Shown piece by piece: positions 8,131 through 17,300 of a DNA stretch of 35,775 nucleotides. The notes under the pieces are model-generated. The model saw only the letters and a list, made by a program, of their open reading frames with translations. It was not told the origin of the DNA and searched no databases. A program made the position numbers and the translations under genes. Origin of the DNA: Promethearchaeota archaeon (lineage in GTDB: Archaea; Asgardarchaeota; Lokiarchaeia; Sigynarchaeales; SOKP01); NCBI GenBank assembly GCA_019058515.1, contig JAHPYY010000042.1:1-35775 (forward strand), given 5' to 3'. Positions within the stretch are counted from its first letter, which is position 1; every line of letters begins with the position of its first letter.

Positions 8131-8257
8131 CCAAACTAGTTTGTTTCTACTAATTTATATTTATCAATAGTAACCAACAATTTATTTCTTTTTATATTCT
8201 TATTATTAATTAGCAAATGCTTGATACAACTGAATTGACCTTTACGGATTTTGATGT

Positions 8258-10018
8258 ATGATTGACGAAGGAATAATAGAAGAATTGTGGATTTATGGAC
8301 TTAAGAATGCTCTAAATTTTAACGGGACTCCTAATAAGAAGGCGATCATGGGTAAAATTATGGCTTTTCATGAAGAATTACGATCCCAGTCGAAAATGAT
8401 AATCCCCGAGATTGACAAAATAATATCTCAAATTAAAGCAATGAACTTGGACCAGATGAGAGAAAAGTTGCTTGATCTTGACCCTAACGCATTAGAAAAG
8501 GAAGAAAGGCAAGAAAGCAAAAAAGAACTTCCCGAGTTACCTAACACTGATAAATTTGAAAAAATTGTGATGAGATTAGCACCTTATCCGAGTGGAGCCT
8601 TACACATAGGAAATGCGAGAATGATAGTATTAAACAACGCTTACATAGAGAATTATGGTGGAGAACTTTTATTAGTCTTTGATGATACAATTGGAAGCCC
8701 TAAATCGTTAAGGAACACTCCAAAAGCAAAATATGTACTTCCTGAAGCGTATGATATGATTGAAGAAGGACTGGAATGGCTAGGAGTGAAATATTCAAAA
8801 AAGTATTACAAAAGCGATCGATTAGAGATATATTATCAATACTGTGAGCAATTGATTAAGGATCAAATGGCTTATGTGTGCTTTTGTGCCGCAGATGTTT
8901 TTAGGGACGAGTTTAAAAACAAAAAGAAAAACTGTCCTCATAGAGGGCAAACCACTGAAGAAAACATGATGCAATGGCGTAAAATGTTGGCTGGAAATTA
9001 CGAGGAAAGAACCGTCGTCGTTCGATTAAAAACAGGGATGCAGCAGAAGGATCCCGCATTAAGAGACCAGATTATTATGCGAATTTCTGAAGCGACTCAT
9101 CCTAGAGTTGGCAACAAATACACGATATGGCCAATGCTAGAATTTTCATGGGCAATTGATGACTATTTACTTGGGGTTACGCATGTACTAAGGGGTTCAG
9201 ACTTAGTAAAAGAAGATTTTATCGAAAATTTCATTTGGGACCACTTTAATTGGAGGAGGGCAGAATTTCTCCATTATGGTAGACTCAATTTTCCCGAGAT
9301 GAAACTTAGTAAAACAGACGCTCGAAACAACATAGAAAAGGGTAATTTCATTGGTTGGCACGATCCTAGAACTTGGAGTCTGCAATCCCTAAAAATGAGA
9401 GGAATTGAACCTCTTGCTCTCAAAGAATCTTTATTAGACTTAGGTATGTCACTATCTGGTATAACCTTTTCCGTCAATTGGTTATACGCAAAGAATAAGG
9501 CAATAATCGATGAAATTTCAAACCGCTACTTTTATGTAGAAAGTCCCAAAGAAGTGATGTTAGAAGGAATTCCATTTCAGAATTACGAAGCTAAGCCATT
9601 ATTGCTACCTTCCAATCCATCAAAGGGTTCAAGAACCATAAGTATAGATGTAGTACACAACACAGCAAGCGTCTTCATTTCTACTCAAGATTTTTCTAAT
9701 ATCAACAATAACGAAATCATTCGATTGAAAGATTTATTCAATATACAAATAAAAAAAATTGACAAGGAAGGGGTCACGATTAACGCGGAATTTCACAGTC
9801 AAGAATTAAACAGAGAACACAAAATAATACATTGGGTACCGAAAAAGAGTAATGTGAGTGTGTCAATTCTTAAACCAGATGGATCGATGTCTAATGGAAA
9901 AGGGGAAATTAATTTGAACTCCATTCCGATGAATAAGCCCGTTCAATTTGAACGCTACGGATTTGTAAACCCAATTAAATTTGAAGGCGACGAGCTCTTC
10001 TGTTATTTCACTCATTAA
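8258..10018 (+). CDS. gltX: Glutamyl-tRNA synthetase, archaeal type (divergent)
   Basis: This 586-aa class I aminoacyl-tRNA synthetase charges tRNA-Glu (and often tRNA-Gln in archaea, for the transamidation route). The archaeal N-terminal helical domain occupies about 1-100, including TPNKKAIMGKIMAFHEELRS. The catalytic fold follows with PSGALHIGNAR (HIGH motif as HIGN, 116-119) and KLSKTDAR (KMSKS motif, about 349-356). A C-terminal beta-barrel anticodon domain covers roughly 420-586. A CFCAA...CPHR segment resembles the zinc/acceptor-binding insertion. The element usually reading FEDTDP is FDDTIGSP (141-148), which is unusual. The length matches the family. It is monocistronic with an ATG start. 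Confidence 0.88.
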   Translation: MIDEGIIEELWIYGLKNALNFNGTPNKKAIMGKIMAFHEELRSQSKMIIPEIDKIISQIKAMNLDQMREKLLDLDPNALEKEERQESKKELPELPNTDKFEKIVMRLAPYPSGALHIGNARMIVLNNAYIENYGGELLLVFDDTIGSPKSLRNTPKAKYVLPEAYDMIEEGLEWLGVKYSKKYYKSDRLEIYYQYCEQLIKDQMAYVCFCAADVFRDEFKNKKKNCPHRGQTTEENMMQWRKMLAGNYEERTVVVRLKTGMQQKDPALRDQIIMRISEATHPRVGNKYTIWPMLEFSWAIDDYLLGVTHVLRGSDLVKEDFIENFIWDHFNWRRAEFLHYGRLNFPEMKLSKTDARNNIEKGNFIGWHDPRTWSLQSLKMRGIEPLALKESLLDLGMSLSGITFSVNWLYAKNKAIIDEISNRYFYVESPKEVMLEGIPFQNYEAKPLLLPSNPSKGSRTISIDVVHNTASVFISTQDFSNINNNEIIRLKDLFNIQIKKIDKEGVTINAEFHSQELNREHKIIHWVPKKSNVSVSILKPDGSMSNGKGEINLNSIPMNKPVQFERYGFVNPIKFEGDELFCYFTH

Positions 10019-10135
10019 TTTATGAGTAAAAAGAAATAGATCGAAACGATTTTAATTCTGTACTATTTTACTCCAATTATCTTTTTGATCAAAACAATAA
10101 TTATTATTACTTTAATTATTTATAGAAGATCAAGA

Positions 10136-11326
10136 ATGGATGAACTAGAAAAATCTGAAGATCAAAGTAAGCTTGTAAATTGGCAATACTGCCCGCAATG
10201 TGGGTATAAAATACCTAGTGTCGATAATGTTAGATACTGCTTAAAATGTGGATTAGATCTCGTTTACATAAAAGAACACAAATCTTTTCCCCCAAAGAAA
10301 CCTGAAATCGTCCCAACTTACTGGATACCTCGAAAGAAGTTAAGTGACGACCAATTACTTAATCCTCCTAGTAAATCGCTTTGGAAAAGCTGGATTTCCA
10401 TTGTGCTCCCTCTTGTAGCGTTTGCTGTTATGAATGTACTAGGAGTAGTAGTAATTTTGGTTATTTTACTCTTTATGTTTGACCTTCAATCCATAATAGC
10501 AATTGCATCCTCACCGCTTTTCTTTATTCTTAGCACATTAATAGAATTTATTTTAATTTTGTTTCCTCTTCTTTATGTTGGTAAATTTATAGAAAGACCA
10601 ACTCTGAAAAACCGATTAGAATTATTGGGATTCACTACCAAACGTTTCTCTAAGATAGGTGTTGTAAGAGAGATTTTAATTGGTCTCTCGTTCGCCGTTA
10701 TAGGAGTTTTCTTAGTGAGTTTTGTTTCAATTTTCGTAGAAATCCTGTTAGAATTTATTTTCAATGTAAACATCGTTAGTAACGGCGAAAGCATCCCATC
10801 CAGCGATGTAGAAATCATAATTTCCTCTGCAAGCATTATTGAAGTCGTATTATTAGTACTCGTTATGATCTTTGTGGTAGGAACTTCAGAAGAAATACTG
10901 TTTAGAGGTTTCATGCAGAGAGGATTAGTTAGAACTTTGGGAAACAGATGGGGTCTGATTGTAACTGCCCTAATCTTTGCTTCTATTCATCTCGTAGGAT
11001 TTCTCTTGTCGTATTTCATGGGGGCAATCGATCAATTTACCTTCACTATCGTAATGCTTCTCTCATTTTTCCCGTACTTTTCAATATCGATTCTTCTAGG
11101 GCTTCTTTATCTTTGGAGAAAGGAAAACCTTATCGCAGTCATGGTGACGCATGGCGTGTATAATTCTTTAACGCTAATTTTAGCGTATTCCATGTATTCC
11201 ACTCCCGGAATTGCAGTTTTAACAGTTAGCGTTTTTATCATCATACTTGTTGCATCGCTAATTTTCGCGTTTTTATTGAATAAGTATGATATAAAACACC
11301 TAAGTGGGTTGAATAAACAATTTTAA
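10136..11326 (+). CDS. Zinc-ribbon CPBP-family intramembrane protease
   Basis: I start this at ATG 10136 (396 aa) rather than the TTG 17 codons upstream, because a TTTAATTATTTATAGA promoter-like sequence lies just before it. The N-terminus has a zinc ribbon (CPQCGY then CLKCGL, residues 19-39). About eight membrane segments follow, starting near residue 85. The CPBP (Abi/CAAX protease) motifs are present: EEILFRG with E252, E253 and R257; HLVGF with H285; and HGVYN with H339 and N343. The family covers type-II CAAX prenyl proteases and related membrane metalloproteases. The substrate is unknown. The cytosolic ribbon probably recruits a partner. The MtxX gene follows almost without a gap. Confidence 0.88.
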   Translation: MDELEKSEDQSKLVNWQYCPQCGYKIPSVDNVRYCLKCGLDLVYIKEHKSFPPKKPEIVPTYWIPRKKLSDDQLLNPPSKSLWKSWISIVLPLVAFAVMNVLGVVVILVILLFMFDLQSIIAIASSPLFFILSTLIEFILILFPLLYVGKFIERPTLKNRLELLGFTTKRFSKIGVVREILIGLSFAVIGVFLVSFVSIFVEILLEFIFNVNIVSNGESIPSSDVEIIISSASIIEVVLLVLVMIFVVGTSEEILFRGFMQRGLVRTLGNRWGLIVTALIFASIHLVGFLLSYFMGAIDQFTFTIVMLLSFFPYFSISILLGLLYLWRKENLIAVMVTHGVYNSLTLILAYSMYSTPGIAVLTVSVFIIILVASLIFAFLLNKYDIKHLSGLNKQF

Positions 11327-11334
11327 CTCAATTT

Positions 11335-12183
11335 ATTTCTAGCGCAAAATCTAAAAATGGCGTTATCGGAATCGGTTTAGGGGAAAATCTAACACAAAAT
11401 AGTACGATCTTATTTGCTACGATAAAATTTCTAGAAGAATTCGAACCTGCTATTATTAAGGTACGCTTTTACGGAACACCAGATCCTATTGAAAAATTAC
11501 AAGATGCTAGTTCTTTCGAAAAATATGGAGAACGAATTTCCTTAATTTCTAGTCGTGATCCCGAAAAAAGAATGTTCAATGATTTACTTAACTATAAACT
11601 AAATGCAATCGTTAGAGGGGCATTTAGCTCAGCAAAATTCCTAAAATTAATTCAAGAACGGCTATTAGTCGCAGAAATATATAGATTAGCTCTGTTGGAA
11701 ACTAATTCTGGTGAACAGTTCTTTTTTGCTCCTGTAGGTATCGACGAAGGTGGAAATTTTGAGAAGAAAAAGAATTTATTGCATCATTCCATTACATTTT
11801 TCAAGGATTTGGGTATAGAACCTGTTGTTAGCGTATTAAGCGGAGGAAGAACCACAGATATTGGACGAGACGATATAGTGGATGAAACTATAGACCAAGC
11901 GATAAAATTAGTAGATTATTTCCAAAAAGAGAGCAATAGCATCCAAATATTTCACGATGAAATCTTGATTGAAAATGCAATTAAGAGAAAATCTAATTTA
12001 ATTCTCGCTCCCGATGGTATTTCTGGGAACTTAATTTATAGAACTCTTGTACACCTTGGTAGTGGCGGTGCCTATGGTGCTGTGTATTTGAATTTAGATA
12101 AGACAATTATCGACACTTCACGGGTAGGATCACTAAAGGAAATTCATGGTGCTTTAATATTAGCCTTAGCGCTGAATAAGTAA
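11335..12183 (+). CDS. mtxX: MtxX / methanogenesis marker protein 4 homologue
   Basis: The protein is about 282 aa. The core after the first ATG (11572) matches MtxX: AIVRGAFSSAKFL, YRLALLETNSGEQFFFAPVGIDEG, SVLSGGRTTDIGRDD and SGGAYGAVYLN. The frame is open and clearly coding 235 bases further upstream, with GVIGIGLGEN being the family N-terminus. No ATG, GTG or TTG lies between the stop at 11314-11316 and 11572. I therefore propose ATT at 11335 as start, with ATT at 11320 as the alternative. MtxX belongs to the phosphate acetyl/butyryltransferase fold and is listed as a methanogen marker, but its function is unknown. It probably forms an operon with the CPBP protease gene upstream. Confidence 0.8.
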   Translation: MSSAKSKNGVIGIGLGENLTQNSTILFATIKFLEEFEPAIIKVRFYGTPDPIEKLQDASSFEKYGERISLISSRDPEKRMFNDLLNYKLNAIVRGAFSSAKFLKLIQERLLVAEIYRLALLETNSGEQFFFAPVGIDEGGNFEKKKNLLHHSITFFKDLGIEPVVSVLSGGRTTDIGRDDIVDETIDQAIKLVDYFQKESNSIQIFHDEILIENAIKRKSNLILAPDGISGNLIYRTLVHLGSGGAYGAVYLNLDKTIIDTSRVGSLKEIHGALILALALNK

Positions 12184-12227
12184 ATTACAACTCGTTATCT
12201 TCTTCTGGTTTTGTTAATTTCCAGTAT

Positions 12228-13058
12228 CTAGAACCTTGGTGGGCTTCTCCTAACCCTTTCTAAAACCTTATCGTGAGGAGTGGAGGTGGCAATGAATTCT
12301 AAAAACCAAGTCATTCCTTTTTCGTACCAAGGTAAAAGTTCTTTCTTATTGGCTTCAGGAGTGCTAGCTACCCGTCCCATACCGATTATGTCATAATTTT
12401 CTTTATTTACTCTGTGTTGATTAATAAAATCAACTAGATCCTCTAAATCAGATAGGGTTTTGATCTCTAATGGAAATACTCCGTCGTATTTTGCAGCGCG
12501 AATAAAGGGAGCCTTATTTGGCCAATATCCACCAACCCATATAGGAATTCGAGGAGATTGAACCGGTTTAGGTTTAAATGTGACACTATTTATTTGGTAG
12601 TGCTTTCCCTCGTAAGTAAAAGATTTCCCACTCCATAGACCGTTCAAGATGTCTAAACCTTCGTCGAGTTTTTCTGCTCTAACTTTAGGATCAGGATCTT
12701 CCCCAAACGCTTCAAATTCCTTATCGGGAGGTTCTCCTAAACCTACGCCCATAATAAAACGTCCGTTTGAAAGCCGGTCTAATGTTGTTGTTTCACGAGC
12801 CAGTTTCCAGGGTCGCCTTCTCGCAACAGGAGTGACCATCGTTCCTATTTTGATATGTTCTGTTTCAACTGCGATTGACGCAAGAGTTATCCAAGGATCG
12901 ACTATTTCATCTCTTGTATTGGCGTGTATGTGGTCCCATATAAAAAAACCATCCCAACCCGCAACTTCAGCTTCTTTAGCCCATTTAGTTAGGAGTTTAG
13001 CCGATTTCCCTTTTCCAAAATTTGAGATATATATCCCGTATTTAATATTTGTAAGCAA
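12228..13058 (-). CDS. LLM-class (luciferase-like) flavin- or F420-dependent oxidoreductase
   Basis: The protein is a TIM-barrel oxidoreductase of the bacterial-luciferase superfamily, 276 aa from TTG at 13058. Typical elements are IKYGIYISNFG, AGWDGFFIWDH, IKIGTMVTPVARRRPWKLARE, LSNGRFIMGVGLG and IPIWVGGYWPNKAPFIRAAKYDGVFP. In archaea such proteins often use F420, but the cofactor is not fixed by these motifs. The expected family start (M-K-x-G-I/V) aligns with ATT at 13046, where the codons read ATT AAA TAC GGG. The true start may therefore be ATT four codons inside. It converges with the MtxX gene. The neighbour on the same strand is over 50 bases away. Confidence 0.88.
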   Translation of the reverse strand: MLTNIKYGIYISNFGKGKSAKLLTKWAKEAEVAGWDGFFIWDHIHANTRDEIVDPWITLASIAVETEHIKIGTMVTPVARRRPWKLARETTTLDRLSNGRFIMGVGLGEPPDKEFEAFGEDPDPKVRAEKLDEGLDILNGLWSGKSFTYEGKHYQINSVTFKPKPVQSPRIPIWVGGYWPNKAPFIRAAKYDGVFPLEIKTLSDLEDLVDFINQHRVNKENYDIIGMGRVASTPEANKKELLPWYEKGMTWFLEFIATSTPHDKVLERVRRSPPRF

Positions 13059-13158
13059 AATTCTGAGTTTGTTTTTGTTGGTATTTCATATATGTAAAAT
13101 ATAAGACTTAATAAAAAGGTTAAGGTAATATATATTAAGAAGATAATATCAGATCTTC

Positions 13159-14298
13159 CTACTTTTTGTTTTTTGGACCACCTTTGGATCCCTTTAAAGA
13201 CTTGGCGTCTATGTCTTCTATTTCTCTTATAATTTGCGGAACTGCCTCATAAGCTCTTTTACATATCCTCGACAGAAATAAAGACATCCAAGGAGATCCT
13301 TCCTTTTTTTGGCCGAAGCTGTAACTTTTAAAATAGAGATAGACAGATTTTGGAACAAATCCCCCTTCTTTAGGATATTCTAATAGACTCACTGCCAATA
13401 ATTCTTTAAACGCTTGTGTATCGATTAGATCTGGATAATGGCTCGTAGCATCTAACACCGTTCCTATATTATACCAGAAAAATGGAGCCCTTGGTAAGCG
13501 AAAGTTTTTTCCATGCCCAAACATGTACGATTTATGATGAGACCGATTAAGCCAGCAATTTAACAGTGTTAATCCCGATTCCATTAGTTTTGGTGGCCAT
13601 TGATTCTTCGGAATAACCCAATATCCTCTCAACGCATCTACGACCACAATTGGACACACATCATTCACCCTACCCGGACCTCGACGCTTATAATAAAGCC
13701 AAGGCTCGCATTTCCACCCTATACCCTGTTCTGTTTCCGTAAGTAAATCGTTTAATCTTTTCAAACCCATTTTTACGCGTTTATCGTCTCCTAAACCAGC
13801 TAGTAATAAAACTGAAACGATTAAATTATGGTCACATAAAGCAGAAGACCATATTGGATATTTAATCTTTGTTTTTCTATCGTAAGCTTCAATGTAAGCA
13901 AGAAATTGACCTGTTTCCTCGTCATAATGGTCTAAAATTTGGTTAATAGCAAATTCCAATCTCGAATCATCTTCAGGCTTTATGCCCCAATCCAGTAATA
14001 ACCACAATTGATTCGGTAAGTAATCCGCTTTATTGTGTCCTTTAACCAGATCCTTTTCCCAATCGGATAAACTTTCTAGGAGATAGTTTACTTGTGGATC
14101 TTTCAACACATTTTTATGTGCTTGGATTACGCTCGGGTGATCAAGAGGAAGGTCTAACAAATCAGTTAATGTTCTATAAACTGTAAATGATTCGCCTGAT
14201 TCGTAGAGGTACTTTCGTGGATCATTTGGTAATAAATTAACCCAATATGCCGGTGTTTCTGCCAAATGTTGAATCTCAGTTGTATATTTTTGAGGCAT
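13159..14298 (-). CDS. Alpha/alpha-toroid-like hypothetical protein
   Basis: The protein is 379 aa, soluble, and has no signal peptide. It is rich in Trp and Tyr and consists of helix-turn-helix repeats with motifs such as YLPNQLWLLLDWGI, YPIWSSALCDHNLIVSVLLLAGLG, GWKCEPWLYYKRRGPGRVNDVCP and FFWYNIGTVLDATSHYP. The pattern resembles prenyltransferase/squalene-cyclase-type or glycosidase-type alpha/alpha toroids. I see no DxDD or clear catalytic signature, so no reaction is assigned. The C-terminus ends in a Lys/Gly-rich tail (SLKGSKGGPKNKK). Its ATG lies 28 bases after the DUF3795 gene, suggesting one operon. Confidence 0.65.
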   Translation of the reverse strand: MPQKYTTEIQHLAETPAYWVNLLPNDPRKYLYESGESFTVYRTLTDLLDLPLDHPSVIQAHKNVLKDPQVNYLLESLSDWEKDLVKGHNKADYLPNQLWLLLDWGIKPEDDSRLEFAINQILDHYDEETGQFLAYIEAYDRKTKIKYPIWSSALCDHNLIVSVLLLAGLGDDKRVKMGLKRLNDLLTETEQGIGWKCEPWLYYKRRGPGRVNDVCPIVVVDALRGYWVIPKNQWPPKLMESGLTLLNCWLNRSHHKSYMFGHGKNFRLPRAPFFWYNIGTVLDATSHYPDLIDTQAFKELLAVSLLEYPKEGGFVPKSVYLYFKSYSFGQKKEGSPWMSLFLSRICKRAYEAVPQIIREIEDIDAKSLKGSKGGPKNKK

Positions 14299-14326
14299 TT
14301 TTAATACTCGTTTTAAACCATGCTGC

Positions 14327-14875
14327 TTATTTATTCATTTCAAATAAATTTACAGAAAAATCGATCTTCTCTCTATTAGTTTTCCCTTTATCAATCAGAT
14401 CCTGGATCTCTTGATTGACCTTATCCTTTTCTCCTTGGGATAATGAGCTTAGGTGTTTTATATTCCAGTTTTTATATCTCTTACTAAGTCCGTTAAAAAA
14501 TATAGGTGCTGAAGGCATCATCGGAACCTTTGGTGAGGTTGGTGGAGCAGTGCATAATCCCTTTTTTAAATCTAATTTGGAACACTGAGAACAATTCTCA
14601 ATTTCTTTTTCTGCAGCACATTGATTTATTACGCAATCATTGCGCCCTTCACATCCTGGACAAGGTGGAAACTTACCGAGTGCATCTAACATCTCTCTTA
14701 AAATAGGATAATTGTCTTCTTTAAAATCTTGGTTAGTTAGAGAAATTACACCTCTAAACATAGGATCCTCCAATATTTCAGCGAGATATTTTGCACTTTC
14801 CTGTATTTTAGTAGTGTTAGCATCGCATAAATCACAGCTTAAACCACAAGTTGTAATTTCATAATCTTTTACCAT
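14327..14875 (-). CDS. DUF3795-family cysteine-rich protein
   Basis: The protein is 182 aa. The Cys pattern is that of DUF3795: CGLSCDLCDA at about 10-19, CPGCEGRNDC at about 92-101, CVINQCAAEKEIENCSQCSKL, then GLC. The ten or so conserved cysteines probably bind zinc or an iron-sulfur cluster. The function of the family is unknown. The gene starts at ATG, 58 bases divergent from the double-HTH regulator, which may control it. It is followed by the toroid-like gene on the same strand. Confidence 0.85.
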   Translation of the reverse strand: MVKDYEITTCGLSCDLCDANTTKIQESAKYLAEILEDPMFRGVISLTNQDFKEDNYPILREMLDALGKFPPCPGCEGRNDCVINQCAAEKEIENCSQCSKLDLKKGLCTAPPTSPKVPMMPSAPIFFNGLSKRYKNWNIKHLSSLSQGEKDKVNQEIQDLIDKGKTNREKIDFSVNLFEMNK

Positions 14876-14932
14876 TTTTGTTTTAACCTCTTATTCAAAT
14901 TTACTAATTTAATCATTTAGAACATCAATTTA

Positions 14933-15982
14933 ATGCAATTAATTCCTAAATGCTTGTTATTTAACGATAAGTTAGCTCTAAATTTATTTTTATTCTACAT
15001 TTCAAATAAAAAAACAAGTCAAAAAGAATCCTTAAAAGGTTTATCTCTTGACATTACTTGTCACGAATTGGACATCTATACAAAAAGTGTTTATGAATTG
15101 GAGGAATTTGACTTTCAAATATTGAAAATACTGGATAAAAATTCCCGTACATCCTATTCCGAAATTTCAAGGATACTAGGGTCTTCAGTGAGAAAAATAT
15201 TGACTCACATAGATAAAATGCTTGATTTAGGTGTTATAGAGAAGTTTAAAGTCAACTTTAACTACTCAAGATTAGGATTTCGCCAACACATCGCCTTCAT
15301 GAGGCCTCCAAAAGGAAGTGAAGCAATTTCGTACTTTGAAGAAATACAAAAAATTCCCGAAATTGAGAGAATTTGGAAAGAATTTACGGGTAATTACACA
15401 TTTACAATTTTAAGCAACAATGCGAAGCACTTAGAAGAGGTGAACAACGAATTATCAAAAATTGGAATGAATTTGCTTGGGAGATCCGAGGTTAGAAATC
15501 ATCTCTTCCCCGATATTCCTTTTTCGTCGCTAGATTGGCAAATACTTTATTATATGTTTAAAAACAGTAGAGCTGCGATTTCTAAAATTGCTTCCGATTT
15601 AGATGTAAGTAAAAAGACCATTAGTCGACGCCTTAAGAGGTTTGAAACTATGAAATTAGTTCAGTATACTACTGTGATAAATTTTGAGGCAATTACACAC
15701 TACAACACGGCCATTGCATCCTTCGAAACAATTGGACCTTCTAAGCAAGTTTATCAGAAAATTAAAGCCGATTCTTCTATAAAATATTGGAGAAGTGCGG
15801 GTTCTGTTTCCCCTTCAATTGTATTATTCCTTTACGGAAAAAATTTAACTGAAATATATGACAATTATCAAAAATTGTTAAATAGACATGACATTAAGTT
15901 TGGTAGAATATCACTTGTGGTTAAAAACTGGGAAAATTCTAACCTCATCGAAGATGCAATTTTAGAGAAAATTCAATCATAA
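14933..15982 (+). CDS. Lrp/AsnC-type transcriptional regulator with two HTH domains
   Basis: The ORF is 349 aa with two Lrp-type winged-helix units: FDFQILKILDKNSRTSYSEI (about 59-110) and LDWQILYYMFKNSRAAISKI (about 202-250). Each is followed by a degenerate ligand-binding-like region. A single chain could thus mimic an Lrp dimer and bind DNA as a monomer or as a compact dimer. The first 45-55 residues (MQLIPKCLLFNDKLALNLFLFYIS and onward) do not look like a regulator N-terminus. TTG at 15068 or 15098 (giving MEEFDFQIL) are better family-like starts. It diverges from the DUF3795 gene, its likely target along with its own promoter. Confidence 0.78.
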   Translation: MQLIPKCLLFNDKLALNLFLFYISNKKTSQKESLKGLSLDITCHELDIYTKSVYELEEFDFQILKILDKNSRTSYSEISRILGSSVRKILTHIDKMLDLGVIEKFKVNFNYSRLGFRQHIAFMRPPKGSEAISYFEEIQKIPEIERIWKEFTGNYTFTILSNNAKHLEEVNNELSKIGMNLLGRSEVRNHLFPDIPFSSLDWQILYYMFKNSRAAISKIASDLDVSKKTISRRLKRFETMKLVQYTTVINFEAITHYNTAIASFETIGPSKQVYQKIKADSSIKYWRSAGSVSPSIVLFLYGKNLTEIYDNYQKLLNRHDIKFGRISLVVKNWENSNLIEDAILEKIQS

Positions 15983-16002
15983 CCTAATATAACTTATTTT
16001 AC

Positions 16003-16413
16003 CTAGTTCTCCTTAGCTGAAATATTGGTAAATGATACATCTTCCAAAATTCCACCAGATGCAGAAACACTATTTCTTACTATATCCTCTGTGGTTCCAT
16101 AATCTTGGGTGAAAGTGAAGTGGCAGCGAACCTTTTTACCAGTTAGATCTAAATTATTTAGCAACGCGAATACTGCGAGAGCAGGTTTATTAGCCCAAAT
16201 TGGTCCAAAAATGTCGATTTCTGAATACTTCTCCATCGTATTATTAAAACTTATGGCTTTTTCTCTCAATTTTTTTTTACTGGTAAACAATTGAAACACA
16301 CGCAGTTTTGATCCAGGGGAAAATTCTATTACATCAAGTCGGTTCTCTTTAGCGTACTCAACTGCGATTTTTTTATTGTTACCCATTAGGGAATAATATA
16401 TTACAATGGACAT
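16003..16413 (-). CDS. Flavodoxin-like protein
   Basis: I start this at ATG 16413 (MSIVIYYSLMGNNKKIA, 136 aa); an ATG three codons upstream is also in frame. The first strand plus the phosphate-binding loop IVIYYSLMGNNKK corresponds to the flavodoxin P-loop (T/S-x-T/M-G-x-T/N). DIFGPIWANKPALAVFALLNN matches the second FMN loop found in flavodoxin_4-type proteins. GKKVRCHFTFTQDYGTTEDIV follows. It probably binds FMN and carries electrons in the cytosol. AAAAAGCTTTTTATAATG just before the start includes a TATA-like element, so the mRNA is nearly leaderless. Confidence 0.8.
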   Translation of the reverse strand: MSIVIYYSLMGNNKKIAVEYAKENRLDVIEFSPGSKLRVFQLFTSKKKLREKAISFNNTMEKYSEIDIFGPIWANKPALAVFALLNNLDLTGKKVRCHFTFTQDYGTTEDIVRNSVSASGGILEDVSFTNISAKEN

Positions 16414-16445
16414 CAATTGCATTATAAAAAGCTTTTTTTTATACT

Positions 16446-17138
16446 TTACTCTGAAACATTAAAGTTCTGTTCTTTAATGCTTACCCCGATTCCGAGATAA
16501 ATCAAAATAAAACCAATATTTACGAAGAAGGCAGTTATTGAATATACGACTCGAACGATGTAAATATTCAAAAAATTAGCAAAAGTAGCCCCCATAGGGA
16601 GGTAATGCAATATTAATAAACCTAACACGAAATATTTGAATTTTTTAGCTAGGATTGGGTTCGAAAACATCTTGTAGACTTTATGGGATTGAAACAGGGA
16701 GATCACGAAAGTGATTATTAAAATCAGGAACACATACATCGTAAAAGGTAAGTTCCAAACGGGAGATAATTGGGTTCCGTCTTCTAAAATTTCGACTTTT
16801 GATCCTTCTGGAATGAAAAACAATGCAAGCAATGTTACCGTATATATAAATAATATACCAATTTGACTGGTTGTATTGGAGTACATCCGAGGATTGTTCA
16901 ATAAAGTGAGGAATAAAAGAAGCACTCCCATTGAAAAGCAAGCAAAGTAAATAGATAAGATATTTAAAAACGATGCTAAATTTTCCAAACTCTCGATTGT
17001 AAAAGTTACGTATACAAAATTTGTGGAAAATCCCACAAGGCTCGAGATGTAAAACAATAAAATTACCTGGTTTAACCTATTTTTTGGGTTTCTTATTAAT
17101 AAGACTATTACAATAACTAACAATACGGTGGATACCAA
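16446..17138 (-). CDS. Seven-helix membrane protein
   Basis: The protein is 230 aa with about seven hydrophobic helices spread evenly (approximately 2-15, 24-46, 56-81, 90-108, 131-149, 166-186 and 196-220). An extracytoplasmic loop FIPEGSKVEILEDGTQLSPVWN lies between helices 4 and 5. The layout recalls the 7TM sensory modules that precede histidine kinases, but no kinase or other output domain follows. I therefore call it only a membrane protein. The TTG start at 17138 is forced by an in-frame TAG seven codons upstream. Confidence 0.6.
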   Translation of the reverse strand: MVSTVLLVIVIVLLIRNPKNRLNQVILLFYISSLVGFSTNFVYVTFTIESLENLASFLNILSIYFACFSMGVLLLFLTLLNNPRMYSNTTSQIGILFIYTVTLLALFFIPEGSKVEILEDGTQLSPVWNLPFTMYVFLILIITFVISLFQSHKVYKMFSNPILAKKFKYFVLGLLILHYLPMGATFANFLNIYIVRVVYSITAFFVNIGFILIYLGIGVSIKEQNFNVSE

Positions 17139-17300
17139 TAGAGTACGCGATAAATACTAGTAAAAAACGAAAGATATCCATATTGTAAAATGGTAAGAGG
17201 GTATTTTTATCTAATAAATACGAATTGGTTTGACAAAATTTAATAGTTTTCTTTTTTTGAAGTATAATTCATGTTTTACTAACATAATTTTAAAAGAGTA

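Noticed and set aside
16446..17138. Histidine kinase or receptor
   Set aside because: Only the membrane part exists; no HisKA, HATPase or other output domain follows in any frame.
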